A stretch of DNA of 64,000 nt, taken from contig NZ_JACHMU010000001.1 of the NCBI RefSeq assembly GCF_014205075.1, positions 2,852,001 to 2,916,000 on the forward strand, written 5' to 3'. Position numbers and translations under genes: made by a program. Origin of the DNA: Microbacterium ginsengiterrae (GTDB lineage: Bacteria; Actinomycetota; Actinomycetes; Actinomycetales; Microbacteriaceae). Shown piece after piece: positions 35,278-47,221 of the stretch. Under the pieces are notes generated by a model. The model worked only from the letters and a program-made list of their open reading frames with translations, was not told the origin of the DNA and did not search any database. The first letter of the stretch is position 1. Each line of letters opens with the position of its first letter.

Positions 35278-35859
35278 TCACGGGATCCGGATGACCACGT
35301 CCGCCAACTCCGCGGGCGCGTGACGCCGGATGTGATGTTCCTCCTGGGCGGCCCAGCGATCCCAATACGGTCGGAATCCGTCGCCGTCGCGATCGAGCGC
35401 GCGACGCTTCCGAGACTCCGTGGGGGCATCGGCCCAGACCCGCACGTCCGCCAGACGCGCGGACGCCGGATTCAGGGCGCCGCACCCCTCGAGGATCACT
35501 CCGAGAGCGGGCGAGACGGCGTGTGCCTCCGCCGGGCCCTCGAGCTCCCAGTCCCACCGCCGCCAGGTACTCAACAGTCCGCGGGCGTGCGGTCGCAGCA
35601 CGTCGTGAAGCGCGCTCTCGACGCCCGCGTCGAGCCCGTCCCAGCCCGGGTAGAGCGAGTCCAGAGCGATGAGTTGTGGGCGTCCGGCCAGCGGCCATGC
35701 TGCGGCGACCATGCGCGACAGTGTGGTCTTCCCCGCTCCCGCACGGCCGTCGATCACGACGACCGGGTTCGAGGCCTCCACTGCCACGATCGCGTCGACG
35801 ACGCGCACGGCACCGGCCTGCAGCGCCTGTCGGACCGGGTCGTTACTTCTTGAGGGCAC
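35278..35859 (-). CDS. P-loop ATP-binding protein, uridine-kinase-like
   Basis: 193 aa. The Walker A motif is VVVIDGRAGAGKTTLSRM near residue 35, followed by LIALDSLYPGWDGLD, a substrate-loop position in uridine kinase-like proteins, and GVILEGCGAL. No lid or nucleoside-specific residue can be assigned, so the substrate is unknown. The first ATG overlaps the end of the GerW-like gene by 17 bases; a later start would avoid the overlap, but the frame up to it is coding-like. Probably cotranscribed with that gene. Confidence 0.75.
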   Translation of the reverse strand: MPSRSNDPVRQALQAGAVRVVDAIVAVEASNPVVVIDGRAGAGKTTLSRMVAAAWPLAGRPQLIALDSLYPGWDGLDAGVESALHDVLRPHARGLLSTWRRWDWELEGPAEAHAVSPALGVILEGCGALNPASARLADVRVWADAPTESRKRRALDRDGDGFRPYWDRWAAQEEHHIRRHAPAELADVVIRIP

Positions 35860-36163
35860 GGATCACACGTGCAAGCGCGCGCCCGGCGACCCAGACGAAC
35901 GGGATGCCGACGGCGAGCAACGAGACGATGTTCGGCTCGAAGCGCACTCCTTCTTCGCGACGGATGTATACGCCGATCGGAATGGACACGCCTCCGCCGC
36001 CGCCACCACCGTTGTCGTTCTCGTCGGCGCCACCGCCAAAGCCGGCCCAGGTCAGCGCCACCGGCGTGATGCTGACCCCATCGACGTCCTGAGGCTCACC
36101 GTAGGCGCTCCTCACGCCGAAGGAGGTGACTTGCTTTCCGAGGTCCAGTGCGATGTTCGGCAT
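35843..36163 (-). CDS. GerW/YtfJ-like small membrane-tethered protein
   Basis: 106 aa. The DGVSITPVALTWAGFGGGADENDNGG segment, a run of eight glycines and GVSIPIGVYIRREEGVRFEP resemble the GerW/YtfJ family of Bacillus spore proteins. A hydrophobic segment (IVSLLAVGIPFVWVAGRAL) near the C-terminus followed by lysines suggests a membrane anchor. Spore function is not expected here; actinobacterial homologues are uncharacterised. The start ATG lies 6 bases after TAGCGT, a leaderless signal. The assignment rests on pattern, not alignment. Confidence 0.55.
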   Translation of the reverse strand: MPNIALDLGKQVTSFGVRSAYGEPQDVDGVSITPVALTWAGFGGGADENDNGGGGGGGVSIPIGVYIRREEGVRFEPNIVSLLAVGIPFVWVAGRALARVIRALKK

Positions 36164-36169
36164 GGTCCA

Positions 36170-36175
36170 ACGCTA
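36170..36175 (-). promoter_or_regulatory. -10 hexamer, leaderless GerW-like gene
   Basis: TAGCGT on the minus strand, 6 bases before the ATG at 36163. Confidence 0.5.
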
Positions 36176-36200
36176 CTGGACGAAGGCCGCAGCCGGGAGA

Positions 36201-37457
36201 TCAATCGACCCCGTGATCCTTCGGATGCCGCGCTGCGCCGCGCCCGTCGCCGCGCCCGACGTGGCGGGCGCGGGTGATGGTCGCGTTGCCGAACCTCGCC
36301 CGCGCGTCGTCGAGTGCTCCCTCGACCTTGCGCCAGTGCTCGTCGTCGTCCCACAGGGCGAACGCGGCACTGCCGGCCGGTCGCAGCTTCTCCGCGCGCA
36401 CACCGACCAACCGCACAGGATCGCGGCGGTCGATCGACTCATAGAGCGTCTGCGCGGCCTCGCCGATCCGCTGTCCGACGGACGTCGGTTCCGGAAGCGT
36501 CTGCGACCTGGTGAGCGTGGTGAAGTCGTCGAATCGGATCTTGATGGCCACCGTCGCGCACTCCCAGTCCGCACGACGAAGCCTCGCCGCCACGCGGTCC
36601 GCGAGACGGAGCAGCTCGGCTCGGACGAACTCCCGATCGGTGACGTCCACCTCGAACGTCTCCTCGTGGCCCACGCTCTTCTCCACGCGCTCGGTCTCGA
36701 CCGCACGCGGATCTTCTCCACGCGCGAGCTGCGCGATACGCGCGCCGAGCGCGGGCCCCACGGCGCGGTCCAACATCTCCTGCGGCGACTCCCTGATGTC
36801 TCCGATCGTGCGGATCCCCCTGGCCTCCAGAGCGTCGGATGCCTTGGGTCCGACACCCCACATGGCCCGCACAGACCGAGGCGAGAGGAAGTCGACGGTG
36901 TCGGCTGCGGCGACGATGAGCAGCCCGTCCGGCTTGGAGAGCGTCGACGCCATCTTCGCGACGTGCTTGGTCGCCGCGACCCCCACGCTGCAGGTGATCC
37001 CCACCTCGGCGTGAACCCGCTCGCGCACGAGACGAGCGATACGACCTGGACTGCCCCACAGCCGCCTGACCCCTTGGACGTCGAGGAACGCCTCGTCCAC
37101 CGAGAGCGGCTCGACCAGCGGGGTGATGGATTCGAAGACCGCCATGACCTGTCTGGAGACCGCCTGGTAGCGGTCGAAGTGGGGCGTGACGATTCTCGCC
37201 GTCGGGCACAGACGCATCGCCTGCCCGACGGGCATGGCCGCCCGCACTCCGTACCTGCGCGCCTCATACGACGCACTGGAGACGACGGAGCGGCCGTCCG
37301 GCGCGCCGATGATGAGGGGCAGTCCGGCGAGCGACGGATCGTCGAGGATCTCGACAGCCGCGTAGAACGCGTCCATGTCCACGTGCAGGATCCGGGTGCC
37401 GGTGTCGTCCGCACCGTCCGGTGAGACGATGCGGCCTCGTCCATCGCCGCGCCCCAT
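36201..37457 (-). CDS. dinB: DNA polymerase IV (Y family)
   Basis: 418-aa translesion polymerase. The palm motifs are HVDMDAFYAAVEI, with catalytic Asp, and LSVDEAFLDV, with Asp-Glu. SYEARRYGVRAAMP is the fingers segment, and SVGVAATKHVAKMAS and GVGPKASDALEARGI give the thumb helix-hairpin-helix. The little-finger domain follows to about residue 385. The C-terminal 30 residues are basic and short; I see no clear QL-type clamp-binding motif at the end. No LexA box is evident upstream, so SOS control is not shown. ATG 37457 could be replaced by an internal start nearer to HVDMDAF. Confidence 0.93.
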   Translation of the reverse strand: MGRGDGRGRIVSPDGADDTGTRILHVDMDAFYAAVEILDDPSLAGLPLIIGAPDGRSVVSSASYEARRYGVRAAMPVGQAMRLCPTARIVTPHFDRYQAVSRQVMAVFESITPLVEPLSVDEAFLDVQGVRRLWGSPGRIARLVRERVHAEVGITCSVGVAATKHVAKMASTLSKPDGLLIVAAADTVDFLSPRSVRAMWGVGPKASDALEARGIRTIGDIRESPQEMLDRAVGPALGARIAQLARGEDPRAVETERVEKSVGHEETFEVDVTDREFVRAELLRLADRVAARLRRADWECATVAIKIRFDDFTTLTRSQTLPEPTSVGQRIGEAAQTLYESIDRRDPVRLVGVRAEKLRPAGSAAFALWDDDEHWRKVEGALDDARARFGNATITRARHVGRGDGRGAARHPKDHGVD

Positions 37458-37515
37458 GCATCCATTCTCCCGCAGGCCGCCGACATCGGCCGCACGTATC
37501 GGCGGACGACGCAGC

Positions 37516-37552
37516 GACGGGAGGAGCGGATGCCTGATCCGCCCCTCCCGTC
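37516..37552 (-). terminator. Terminator of gatCAB
   Basis: GACGGGAGGAGCGGAT pairs with ATCCGCCCCTCCCGTC with one mismatch, about 35 bases beyond the gatB stop and upstream of dinB. Confidence 0.7.
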
Positions 37553-37586
37553 CGAGAGAGTTCCGCCCGACAGGGCGGAGAATGTA

Positions 37587-39116
37587 CTACTGCGCTGCGC
37601 GCTCGAGGATCAGTTCGCGCACGCGCGCGGCATCCGCCTGACCCTTCATCGCCTTCATGACCGCACCGATGATCGCACCGGCAGCCTGCACCTTGCCGTC
37701 CTTGATCTTCGCCATCACGTCCGGCTGCGCGGCCAGAGCCTCGTCGATCGCGGCGACGAGCGCGCCGTCATCGGAGACGACGGCGAGTCCACGGCCGTCC
37801 ACGACCTCCTGCGGCGTTCCTTCGCCGGCGATGACGCCCTCGAGGACCTGACGAGCGAGCTTGTCGGTGAGGGTGCCCTCGTCGACGAGCTTCTGCAGCG
37901 CGGCGACGTTCTCGGGCGTGATGAGCGCCGAGGCGTCTTTCTCCTGTGCGTTGGCGAGGCGGGAGATCTCTCCCGTCCACCACTTGCGCGCCGCAGCCGG
38001 GGTGGTACCTGCGGCGATGGTCGCTTCGACCTCGTCGATCAGGTTGCCGTTGCGCACGTCCTGGAACTCGAGGTCGGTGAAGCCCCACTCCGCCTTCAAA
38101 CGACGTCGTCGGGTGACCGGCTGCTCCGGGAGGGCCGCACGCAGTTCCTCGATGAGGGCGGGGTCGGGCTGCACGGGCAGCAGGTCCGGCTCGGGGAAGT
38201 AGCGGTAGTCGTCGGCGTCGGACTTCGGCCGACCCGGCGAGGTCGTGCCGGTGTCCTCATGCCAGTGCCGCGTCTCCTGCGTGATGGTGCCGCCGTCGGC
38301 GAGGATCTGCGCCTGACGCTGGATCTCGTACCGCACGGCGCGCTCCACGGAGCGCATGGAGTTGACGTTCTTCGTCTCGGTGCGCGTTCCGAGCGGCGCG
38401 GGCTCCTCGCCCTCGGCGACGCGCGGGCGCAACGACACGTTCGCGTCGCAGCGGAGGTTGCCGCGCTCCAGCCGCGCCTCGGAGATGCCGAGGCTGCGCA
38501 CGATGTCGCGAATCGTCGACACGTAGGCCTTGGCGACCTCAGGAGCCCGGTGCTCCGCGCCGAAGATCGTCTTGGTGACGATCTCCACGAGCGGGACACC
38601 GGCGCGGTTGTAGTCCACCAGCGAGTACTCCGCCCCCTGGATGCGGCCTGTCGCGCCACCCATGTGGGTGAGCTTTCCGGCGTCCTCCTCCATGTGCGCG
38701 CGCTCGATCGGCACAGTGACGAGCGTGCCGTCCTCGAGCTCGACCTCGACGGAGCCCTCGTAGGCGATGGGCTCGTCGTACTGGGAGATCTGGTAGTTCT
38801 TGCCGAGGTCGGGGTAGAAGTAGTTCTTCCGAGCGAACCGGCTCGACTCGGCGATCGAGCAGTTCAGCGCGAGGCCGAGGCTGATCGACGACCGGATCGC
38901 GGTCTCATTGACGACGGGCATCGCGCCTGGGAGACCGAGGTCCACCGGAGCGATGAGGGTGTTCGGCGCCGCGGCGTGATACTTCTCATTGGCCGGGTTC
39001 GGGGCCGCCGAGAACATCTTGGTGTTCGTGTTGAGCTCGACGTGCACCTCGAAGCCGAGCACCGGCTCGAACATCTCGAGGGCCTTGTCATAGTCCATCA
39101 GCTTTGCCGCGGCCAT
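37587..39116 (-). CDS. gatB: Asp-tRNA(Asn)/Glu-tRNA(Gln) amidotransferase subunit B
   Basis: 509 aa. It activates the side chain of mischarged Glu-tRNA-Gln or Asp-tRNA-Asn with ATP and accepts ammonia from GatA. Motifs are [10 protein letters not shown], the [16 protein letters not shown] cradle segment, [15 protein letters not shown] and the C-terminal helical YqeY-like tail domain. Length is standard. The start at 39116 shares one base with the gatA stop (TGATG). It is the last gene of gatCAB, followed by a hairpin. The set supports indirect charging of tRNA-Gln and/or tRNA-Asn. Confidence 0.96.
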   Translation of the reverse strand: MAAAKLMDYDKALEMFEPVLGFEVHVELNTNTKMFSAAPNPANEKYHAAAPNTLIAPVDLGLPGAMPVVNETAIRSSISLGLALNCSIAESSRFARKNYFYPDLGKNYQISQYDEPIAYEGSVEVELEDGTLVTVPIERAHMEEDAGKLTHMGGATGRIQGAEYSLVDYNRAGVPLVEIVTKTIFGAEHRAPEVAKAYVSTIRDIVRSLGISEARLERGNLRCDANVSLRPRVAEGEEPAPLGTRTETKNVNSMRSVERAVRYEIQRQAQILADGGTITQETRHWHEDTGTTSPGRPKSDADDYRYFPEPDLLPVQPDPALIEELRAALPEQPVTRRRRLKAEWGFTDLEFQDVRNGNLIDEVEATIAAGTTPAAARKWWTGEISRLANAQEKDASALITPENVAALQKLVDEGTLTDKLARQVLEGVIAGEGTPQEVVDGRGLAVVSDDGALVAAIDEALAAQPDVMAKIKDGKVQAAGAIIGAVMKAMKGQADAARVRELILERAAQ

Positions 39117-40633
39117 CAGCGGTTCCCTCCTGAGAGCTGGGGTGCGCGGGTGAGCAGCGGGGCTCCCCACGAGTCGACCAGTGCGGTCTCGAGCGCGGCA
39201 CCGACCCTGTACAGACGGGCGTCCTCACGCGCCGGGGCGAGGAACTGGATGCCGACGGGCAGACCGTCATCGTCGGACAGGCCGGACGGGATCGAGATCC
39301 CCGGGACACCGGCGAGGTTCGCCGGGATCGTGGTGACGTCGTTGAGATACATCTGCAGCGGGTCGTCGATCTTCTCGCCGATCTTGAACGCGGTCGTCGG
39401 CGCCGATGGCGTGGCGATCACGTCGACCTGCGCGAAGGCGCTGTCGAAGTCCTGCTGGATGAGCGTCCGCACCTTCTGGGCGCTGCCGTAGTACGCGTCG
39501 TAGTATCCCGCGGAGAGCGCATAGGTCCCGAGGATGATGCGGCGCTTGACCTCGTCGCCGAAACCGGCGTCGCGCGTGGCGGACATGACGTCCTCGACGG
39601 TCGCACCGCCCTCCGGCGTCACCCGCAGGCCGAATCGCACCGAGTCGAACTTGGCGAGGTTGCTGGATGCCTCGGCGGGAAGGATCAGGTAGTAGGCGGC
39701 GACCCCGTACTCGAAGTGCGGCGTGGAGATCTCGACGATCTCGGCGCCGTTCGCCTCGAGCAGATCCAGCGACGCGCGGAACGAGGCCGCCACGCCCGGC
39801 TGGAAGCCGGAGTCCGGGAGCTCCTTGATGATGCCGACCTTGAGTCCCTTGAGCACATCGCCGCGTGCGCCATCGCGCGCCGCATCCGCGAAGGAGGGCC
39901 ACGCGTCGGTGAGCGACGTCGAGTCGTGCGGGTCGTGGCCGGCGATGACGTCGTGGAGCAGACCGGAGTCGAGCACGGTGCGAGTGACAGGGCCGACCTG
40001 GTCGAGGCTGGACGCGAGGGCGATGGCCCCGTAGCGGCTGACGCCGCCGTACGTCGGCTTCACACCCACCGTGCCGGTGACGTGCGCCGGCTGGCGGATG
40101 GATCCGCCGGTGTCGGAGCCGAGCGCGAGCGGCGCCTCGAATGCGGCGACGGCCGCTGCAGAACCGCCACCCGAGCCGCCGGGAACACGGTCGAGGTCCC
40201 AGGGGTTGCGCGTCGGACCGTAGGCGGAGTGCTCCGTCGAGGAGCCCATCGCGAACTCGTCCATGTTCGTCTTGCCCAGCGGCACGAGACCTGCGGCGCG
40301 CGAGCGCGCCACGACGGTCGCGTCATACGGCGACAGGTAGCCCTCGAGGATCTTCGAACCGCTCGTGGTCGGCTGGTCGGTGGTGACGAGGACATCCTTG
40401 ATCGCCAGCGGGACGCCGGCGAGCGGATGCAGCGACTCACCGGCCGCTCGCGCAGTGTCGACGGCGTCAGCGGCGGCGATGGCCCCCTCGTTGACGTGGA
40501 GGAACGCGTGCACGTCCCCGTCGACCGCGGCGATGCGATCGAGGTGGGCCTGCGTGGCCTCGCGGCTGGAGATCTCGCCCGAGCCGAGCTTCGCTGCGAG
40601 CTCGGCGGCGGTCATGCGGATGATGTCGCTCAT
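39116..40633 (-). CDS. gatA: Asp-tRNA(Asn)/Glu-tRNA(Gln) amidotransferase subunit A
   Basis: 505-aa amidase-signature glutaminase that releases ammonia from glutamine for GatB. The catalytic Ser-cisSer-Lys triad is in place: Lys in LAIKDVL, cis-Ser and nucleophile in the [13 protein letters not shown] and [12 protein letters not shown] segments. Length is standard. The start overlaps the gatC stop by four bases (ATGA) and the stop touches the gatB start, so all three subunits are translationally coupled. Confidence 0.97.
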   Translation of the reverse strand: MSDIIRMTAAELAAKLGSGEISSREATQAHLDRIAAVDGDVHAFLHVNEGAIAAADAVDTARAAGESLHPLAGVPLAIKDVLVTTDQPTTSGSKILEGYLSPYDATVVARSRAAGLVPLGKTNMDEFAMGSSTEHSAYGPTRNPWDLDRVPGGSGGGSAAAVAAFEAPLALGSDTGGSIRQPAHVTGTVGVKPTYGGVSRYGAIALASSLDQVGPVTRTVLDSGLLHDVIAGHDPHDSTSLTDAWPSFADAARDGARGDVLKGLKVGIIKELPDSGFQPGVAASFRASLDLLEANGAEIVEISTPHFEYGVAAYYLILPAEASSNLAKFDSVRFGLRVTPEGGATVEDVMSATRDAGFGDEVKRRIILGTYALSAGYYDAYYGSAQKVRTLIQQDFDSAFAQVDVIATPSAPTTAFKIGEKIDDPLQMYLNDVTTIPANLAGVPGISIPSGLSDDDGLPVGIQFLAPAREDARLYRVGAALETALVDSWGAPLLTRAPQLSGGNR

Positions 40634-40929
40634 TGCTCCTCCCCAAGGATCGCCGTCACGCGGAATCGCCCGTCGGCGGCGTCCGGGGCGTTCTGCAGGA
40701 CCTGCTCGTGCGTGAGCGTCTCGCCGACCTCGTCGGGGCGGAACACGTTCGCGAGCGGGATGGGGTGGCTCGTCGCGCGCACCTCGGGCGTCGCGACCTG
40801 CGAGACCTTCGCGATGTTGTCGACGATGGCGTCGAGCTGGCCCGTGAGCCGCGTCACCTCGTCGTCGTTCAGCTGGATGCGTGCGAGCACGCCGAGATGG
40901 CGCACAAGATCAGGGGTGATTTCAGACAC
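40630..40929 (-). CDS. gatC: Asp-tRNA(Asn)/Glu-tRNA(Gln) amidotransferase subunit C
   Basis: 99-aa linker subunit that wraps the GatA-GatB interface. Typical features are [29 protein letters not shown] and the late [29 protein letters not shown]. Two GTG codons are consecutive. The second (40929) lies 6 bases after TAGACT and gives the usual N-terminus [11 protein letters not shown], so it is chosen. The first at 40932 would be only 3 bases from the hexamer. It opens the gatCAB operon, divergent from fadD. Confidence 0.95.
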   Translation of the reverse strand: MSEITPDLVRHLGVLARIQLNDDEVTRLTGQLDAIVDNIAKVSQVATPEVRATSHPIPLANVFRPDEVGETLTHEQVLQNAPDAADGRFRVTAILGEEQ

Positions 40930-40935
40930 CACTCC

Positions 40936-40941
40936 AGTCTA
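40936..40941 (-). promoter_or_regulatory. -10 hexamer, leaderless gatCAB
   Basis: TAGACT on the minus strand, 6 bases before GTG 40929. Confidence 0.6.
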
Positions 40942-40976
40942 GTTGGCACTCCGCGCAGCACCCCGCCGTGTCGCAA

Positions 40977-40982
40977 TAGGCT
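40977..40982 (+). promoter_or_regulatory. -10 hexamer, leaderless fadD
   Basis: TAGGCT, 6 bases before ATG 40989. The spacer GGAGGG also looks like a ribosome site but would begin at the transcript's 5' end. Confidence 0.55.
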
Positions 40983-40988
40983 GGAGGG

Positions 40989-42689
40989 ATGACGACGTAC
41001 GAGCCCCCTCGTCCCTGGATCGCCAGCTACGCCGAGGGAGTGCCGGCCGATCTGCCGCCGGTGACCGGCTCGCTCATCGACATCGTCGCGGCATCCGCGA
41101 GGGATTTCCCGGACGCCCCGGCCCTGGAGTTCTTCGGTCGCGTCACCACCTACGCGCAGATGCAGGCTGCCATCGACCGGGCGGCCGCGGGCCTGCACGC
41201 GCTCGGCGTTCGGGCAGGAGACCCCGTCGCGATCGTGCTGCCGAACTGCCCGCAGCACATCATCGCCTTCTACGCGATCCTGCGCCTCGGTGCGGTCGTG
41301 GTCGAACACAACCCGCTGTACACGGCGCGCGAGCTGCGCAAGCAGTTCGAGGACCACGGCGCGAAGCACGCGATCGTGTGGAGCAAGGTCGTGAACACCA
41401 TGCAGGAGCTCCCCCGCGATCTCGCGGTGTCCTCTCTGATCTCCGTCGACATCACCAAGGCGATGCCCGCCGTCACACGGGCGGCACTTCTGCTGCCCGT
41501 CGCGAAGGCGCGCACGTCCAGAGCCGCACTCACCGAGAAGGTGCGCGGGGCCATCTCCTGGGAACGCATCGTGGCCTCCAAGCCCCTCGCCCCGTCGCAT
41601 CCGATGCCGCGGACGGACGATCTCGCGATCATCCAGTACACCTCCGGCACCACCGGCACTCCCAAGGGCGCCTCGCTGAGCCACCGCAACCTGCTCTCGA
41701 ACGCCGCGCAGGCCCAGGCGTGGGTTCCCACCATCCAGCGCGGCGAGGGATGCGTCGTCTACGCGGTGCTGCCGATGTTCCACGCATACGGGCTCACGCT
41801 CTGTCTCACGTTCGCCATGTCCATGGGCGCGCGTCTGGTGCTGTTCCCCAAGTTCGACCCCGAGCTGGTGCTCGCGGTCGTGAAGAAGCACCCGCCGACG
41901 TTCCTCCCTCTCGTGCCGCCGATCGCCGAGCGGATGCTGAGCGCCGCCGAGGCGGCCGGCGTCTCTCTCAAGGGCACCGGGATCGCGATCTCGGGCGCGA
42001 TGGCGCTGCCGCACGAGCTCGTGGTGCCGTTCGAGGAGGCGACCGGCGGCTACCTCGTGGAGGGGTACGGCCTGAGCGAGTGTTCCCCCGTCCTCATGGC
42101 GAACCCGGTCGCCGAGCACCGCGTCGCCGGTACCGTCGGACTTCCCCTGCCCGGCACCGAGTGCCGCGTGGTCGATCCCGATGACCCGACAAAGGACGTC
42201 GCCCCCGGGGCACCGGGCGAACTCGTCGTCCGCGGCCCCCAGGTGTTCTCCGGGTACTACGGGAAGCCGGAGGCGACCCAGGAGGCGTTCGTCGACGGGT
42301 GGTACCGCACCGGCGACGTTGTCACGATCGACGACGCCGGGTTCGTCCGCATCGTCGACCGGATCAAGGAACTCATCATCACGGGCGGGTTCAACGTCTC
42401 CCCCACCGAGGTCGAGAGCGCCCTGCGTCAGCACCCGTCCGTCGACGATGTCGCGGTGGTGGGGCTGCCCAGCGAGCACTCCGGCGAAGAGGTCGCCGCG
42501 GCCGTCGTCCTCAGCCCAGGAGCCGACCTCGACGAGGAAGCGATCCGCGACTTCGCCAGGACCATCCTCACGCCGTACAAGGTGCCCCGACGTCTGTTCG
42601 TCGTCGACGAACTGCCGAAGTCGATGATCGGGAAGGTCCTGCGCCGCCAGGTCAAGGAGAACCTCATCGCCGCCATCGGCTCCCGCTGA
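40989..42689 (+). CDS. fadD: Long-chain fatty-acid-CoA ligase
   Basis: 566-aa adenylate-forming enzyme that activates fatty acids with ATP and CoA. The P-loop-like motif is IQYTSGTTGTPKGA, followed by VLPMFHAYGL, the VEGYGLSECSP adenine-binding motif, WYRTGDVVTIDDAGF and DRIKELIITGGFNVSP, with a C-terminal catalytic lysine in PKSMIGKVLRR. All catalytic motifs are present. Chain length preference is not readable. It is a stand-alone gene sharing a divergent promoter region with gatC. It could serve degradation or lipid remodelling. Confidence 0.92.
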   Translation: MTTYEPPRPWIASYAEGVPADLPPVTGSLIDIVAASARDFPDAPALEFFGRVTTYAQMQAAIDRAAAGLHALGVRAGDPVAIVLPNCPQHIIAFYAILRLGAVVVEHNPLYTARELRKQFEDHGAKHAIVWSKVVNTMQELPRDLAVSSLISVDITKAMPAVTRAALLLPVAKARTSRAALTEKVRGAISWERIVASKPLAPSHPMPRTDDLAIIQYTSGTTGTPKGASLSHRNLLSNAAQAQAWVPTIQRGEGCVVYAVLPMFHAYGLTLCLTFAMSMGARLVLFPKFDPELVLAVVKKHPPTFLPLVPPIAERMLSAAEAAGVSLKGTGIAISGAMALPHELVVPFEEATGGYLVEGYGLSECSPVLMANPVAEHRVAGTVGLPLPGTECRVVDPDDPTKDVAPGAPGELVVRGPQVFSGYYGKPEATQEAFVDGWYRTGDVVTIDDAGFVRIVDRIKELIITGGFNVSPTEVESALRQHPSVDDVAVVGLPSEHSGEEVAAAVVLSPGADLDEEAIRDFARTILTPYKVPRRLFVVDELPKSMIGKVLRRQVKENLIAAIGSR

Positions 42690-42726
42690 GAGCGCGTTCT
42701 CCCAGACAACAGGACGTCACGGGCGC

Positions 42727-42732
42727 TACCTT
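42727..42732 (+). promoter_or_regulatory. -10 hexamer, leaderless DEAD-box gene
   Basis: TACCTT, 6 bases before GTG 42739. Confidence 0.5.
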
Positions 42733-42738
42733 TAGTCA

Positions 42739-44490
42739 GTGACCCCTGAAGATGCACCCCTGAACGAGACCGCCGACGACTCCCCCGCCATCCCCGGATT
42801 CGAGGAGCTCGGTATCACCGGCCCCGTCCTGAAGGCGATCCGCGACCTCGGTTACGAGACCCCGTCCCCGATTCAGGCGGCGACGATCCCCACCCTCCTC
42901 GGCGGACGCGACGTCGTCGGCATGGCCCAGACCGGTACCGGCAAGACGGCGGCATTCGCCCTTCCCGTCCTCGAGCGCCTCGACACCGCACAGAAGACCC
43001 CTCAGGCCCTTGTCCTCGCCCCCACTCGCGAGCTCGCACTCCAGGTCTGCGAGGCCTTCGAGTCGTATGCGAGCAAGATGAAGGGCGTCCACGTCCTCCC
43101 CGTCTACGGCGGGCAGGGCTACGGTGTGCAGCTGTCGGCGCTGCGGCGCGGCGTCCATGTCGTCGTCGGCACCCCCGGTCGCATCATGGACCACCTCGCC
43201 AAGGGCACCCTCGACCTCTCCGAGCTGAAGTACCTCGTCCTGGACGAGGCGGACGAGATGCTGAAGATGGGCTTCGCCGAGGACGTCGAGCAGATCCTCG
43301 CCCAGACCCCGGAGGAGAAGCAGGTCGCTCTGTTCTCCGCGACCATGCCCGCGCAGATCCGCCGTCTCGCGCAGAAGTATCTGCGCGATGCCGAGGAGAT
43401 CACGGTCAAGTCGAAGACCGCGACCAACACGAACATCACGCAGCGGTACCTCGTCGTCTCGTACCAGCAGAAGGTCGATGCGCTCACCCGCATCCTCGAG
43501 GTCGAGAACTTCGACGGCATGATCATCTTCGTCCGCACGAAGAACGAGACCGAGACTCTCGCCGAGAAGCTCCGTGCCCGTGGGTACTCGGCTGCAGCGA
43601 TCAACGGCGACGTGCCGCAGGTGCAGCGTGAACGCAGCGTCAACCAGCTCAAGGACGGCAAGCTCGACATCCTCGTCGCGACCGACGTGGCCGCCCGCGG
43701 CCTGGATGTGGAGCGCATCAGCCACGTCGTGAACTTCGACATCCCCACCGACACGGAGTCGTACGTGCACCGCATCGGTCGCACCGGCCGCGCCGGCCGC
43801 ACCGGAGACGCGATCAGCTTCATCACGCCCCGTGAGCGCTACCTGCTCGGGCACATCGAGAAGGCCACGCGTCAGCAGCCGACGCAGATGCAGCTGCCGA
43901 CCATGGAGGACGTCAACACGACCCGCCTCGCGCGCTTCGACGACGCCATCACGGCAGCTCTCGGCGAGAGCGAGCGGATCGAGAAGTTCCGCGACATCAT
44001 CGGCCATTACGTGCGCAACCACGACGTCCCCGAGGCAGATGTCGCCGCCGCGCTCGCCGTGGTCGCGCAGGGCGAGACGCCTCTGCTGCTCGACCCCGCC
44101 AACGATGCCCTCACCGCCGCCGTGGAACGGGACAACCGTCCGCGACGCGACGACCGGGCCCGTCCGGCGCGCGAGCCGCGTGAGCGTCGCAGCCGTGGCG
44201 ACTACACGCCGTACCGCATCGAGATCGGTCGCCGGCACCGCGTGGAGCCGCGCCAGATCGTCGGAGCCCTGGCCAACGAGGGCGGCCTCGGCCGCGACGA
44301 CTTCGGTGCGATCAACATCAAGCCGGACTTCTCGATCGTGGAGCTGCCGGCGAACATGGATGCCTCGGTGCTGGACAAGCTCCGCGACACCCGTATCTCC
44401 GGCCGTCTCATCGAGATCAAGGCCGACCGCGGGGCGCCTGGTCGCCGCGACGGTGAGCGTCGCGACCGCAAGCCCCGCCATCGCAACTGA
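42739..44490 (+). CDS. deaD: DEAD-box ATP-dependent RNA helicase with C-terminal RNA-binding domain
   Basis: 583 aa. Helicase motifs in order: the Q motif GYETPSPIQ, AQTGTGKTAAF, PTRELALQV, GTPGRIMDH, DEADEMLKMGF, SATMP, ARGLDV and HRIGRTGRAGR. After a charged Arg/Asp linker (residues about 455-490), the domain from YTPYRIEIGRRHRVEPRQIVGAL to the end is the DbpA/CsdA-type RNA-binding fold. The last 20 residues are basic. The product is probably the ribosome-assembly or cold-stress helicase DeaD/CsdA. The GTG start is set by the TACCTT box. Confidence 0.93.
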   Translation: MTPEDAPLNETADDSPAIPGFEELGITGPVLKAIRDLGYETPSPIQAATIPTLLGGRDVVGMAQTGTGKTAAFALPVLERLDTAQKTPQALVLAPTRELALQVCEAFESYASKMKGVHVLPVYGGQGYGVQLSALRRGVHVVVGTPGRIMDHLAKGTLDLSELKYLVLDEADEMLKMGFAEDVEQILAQTPEEKQVALFSATMPAQIRRLAQKYLRDAEEITVKSKTATNTNITQRYLVVSYQQKVDALTRILEVENFDGMIIFVRTKNETETLAEKLRARGYSAAAINGDVPQVQRERSVNQLKDGKLDILVATDVAARGLDVERISHVVNFDIPTDTESYVHRIGRTGRAGRTGDAISFITPRERYLLGHIEKATRQQPTQMQLPTMEDVNTTRLARFDDAITAALGESERIEKFRDIIGHYVRNHDVPEADVAAALAVVAQGETPLLLDPANDALTAAVERDNRPRRDDRARPAREPRERRSRGDYTPYRIEIGRRHRVEPRQIVGALANEGGLGRDDFGAINIKPDFSIVELPANMDASVLDKLRDTRISGRLIEIKADRGAPGRRDGERRDRKPRHRN

Positions 44491-44530
44491 CGCACGTGTC
44501 GCCGCACCGGCCTCATGTCATCCTGGTGGC

Positions 44531-44806
44531 ATGAGATCGGTGCGGGTGATCGTGCGCGGACGCGTGCAGGGGGTCGGGTTCCGCTGGTTCGTGCGGGAGT
44601 CCGCGAACGCGCACGCCGTCACGGGATGGGCGCGCAACCTTCGCGACGGCGACGTCGAGGCTGAGCTCCACGGCACGATCGCCGCTGTGGAGTCGGTGAT
44701 CGACGCGATGAGGGCGGGGCCGGCATCAGCGCGGGTCGACGAGGTCATCGTCACCGCCGCCGATCCGATCGCTCCGGCGGGATTCGAGATCCGCAGCACC
44801 GCCTGA
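44531..44806 (+). CDS. acyP: Acylphosphatase
   Basis: 91 aa. The signature VRGRVQGVGFRWFVRESANAHAVTGWARNLRDG carries the phosphate-binding loop, the catalytic Arg and the Asn of the family, and DVEAELHG follows. It hydrolyses acyl phosphates such as 1,3-bisphosphoglycerate. ATG at 44531 gives the standard N-terminus. There is no clear ribosome site; CATCCT lies 6 bases upstream and could be a weak -10. It ends 40 bases from the convergent ligA. Confidence 0.93.
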   Translation: MRSVRVIVRGRVQGVGFRWFVRESANAHAVTGWARNLRDGDVEAELHGTIAAVESVIDAMRAGPASARVDEVIVTAADPIAPAGFEIRSTA

Positions 44807-44846
44807 CGCGGCGGGTCGCGTCTCAGCCTCCGTGTCGTCGCGGGTC

Positions 44847-47189
<2,343 letters not shown>

Positions 47190-47221
47190 CGAGCGCCCAC
47201 CGACATCCGAGAGAGCCTCGC

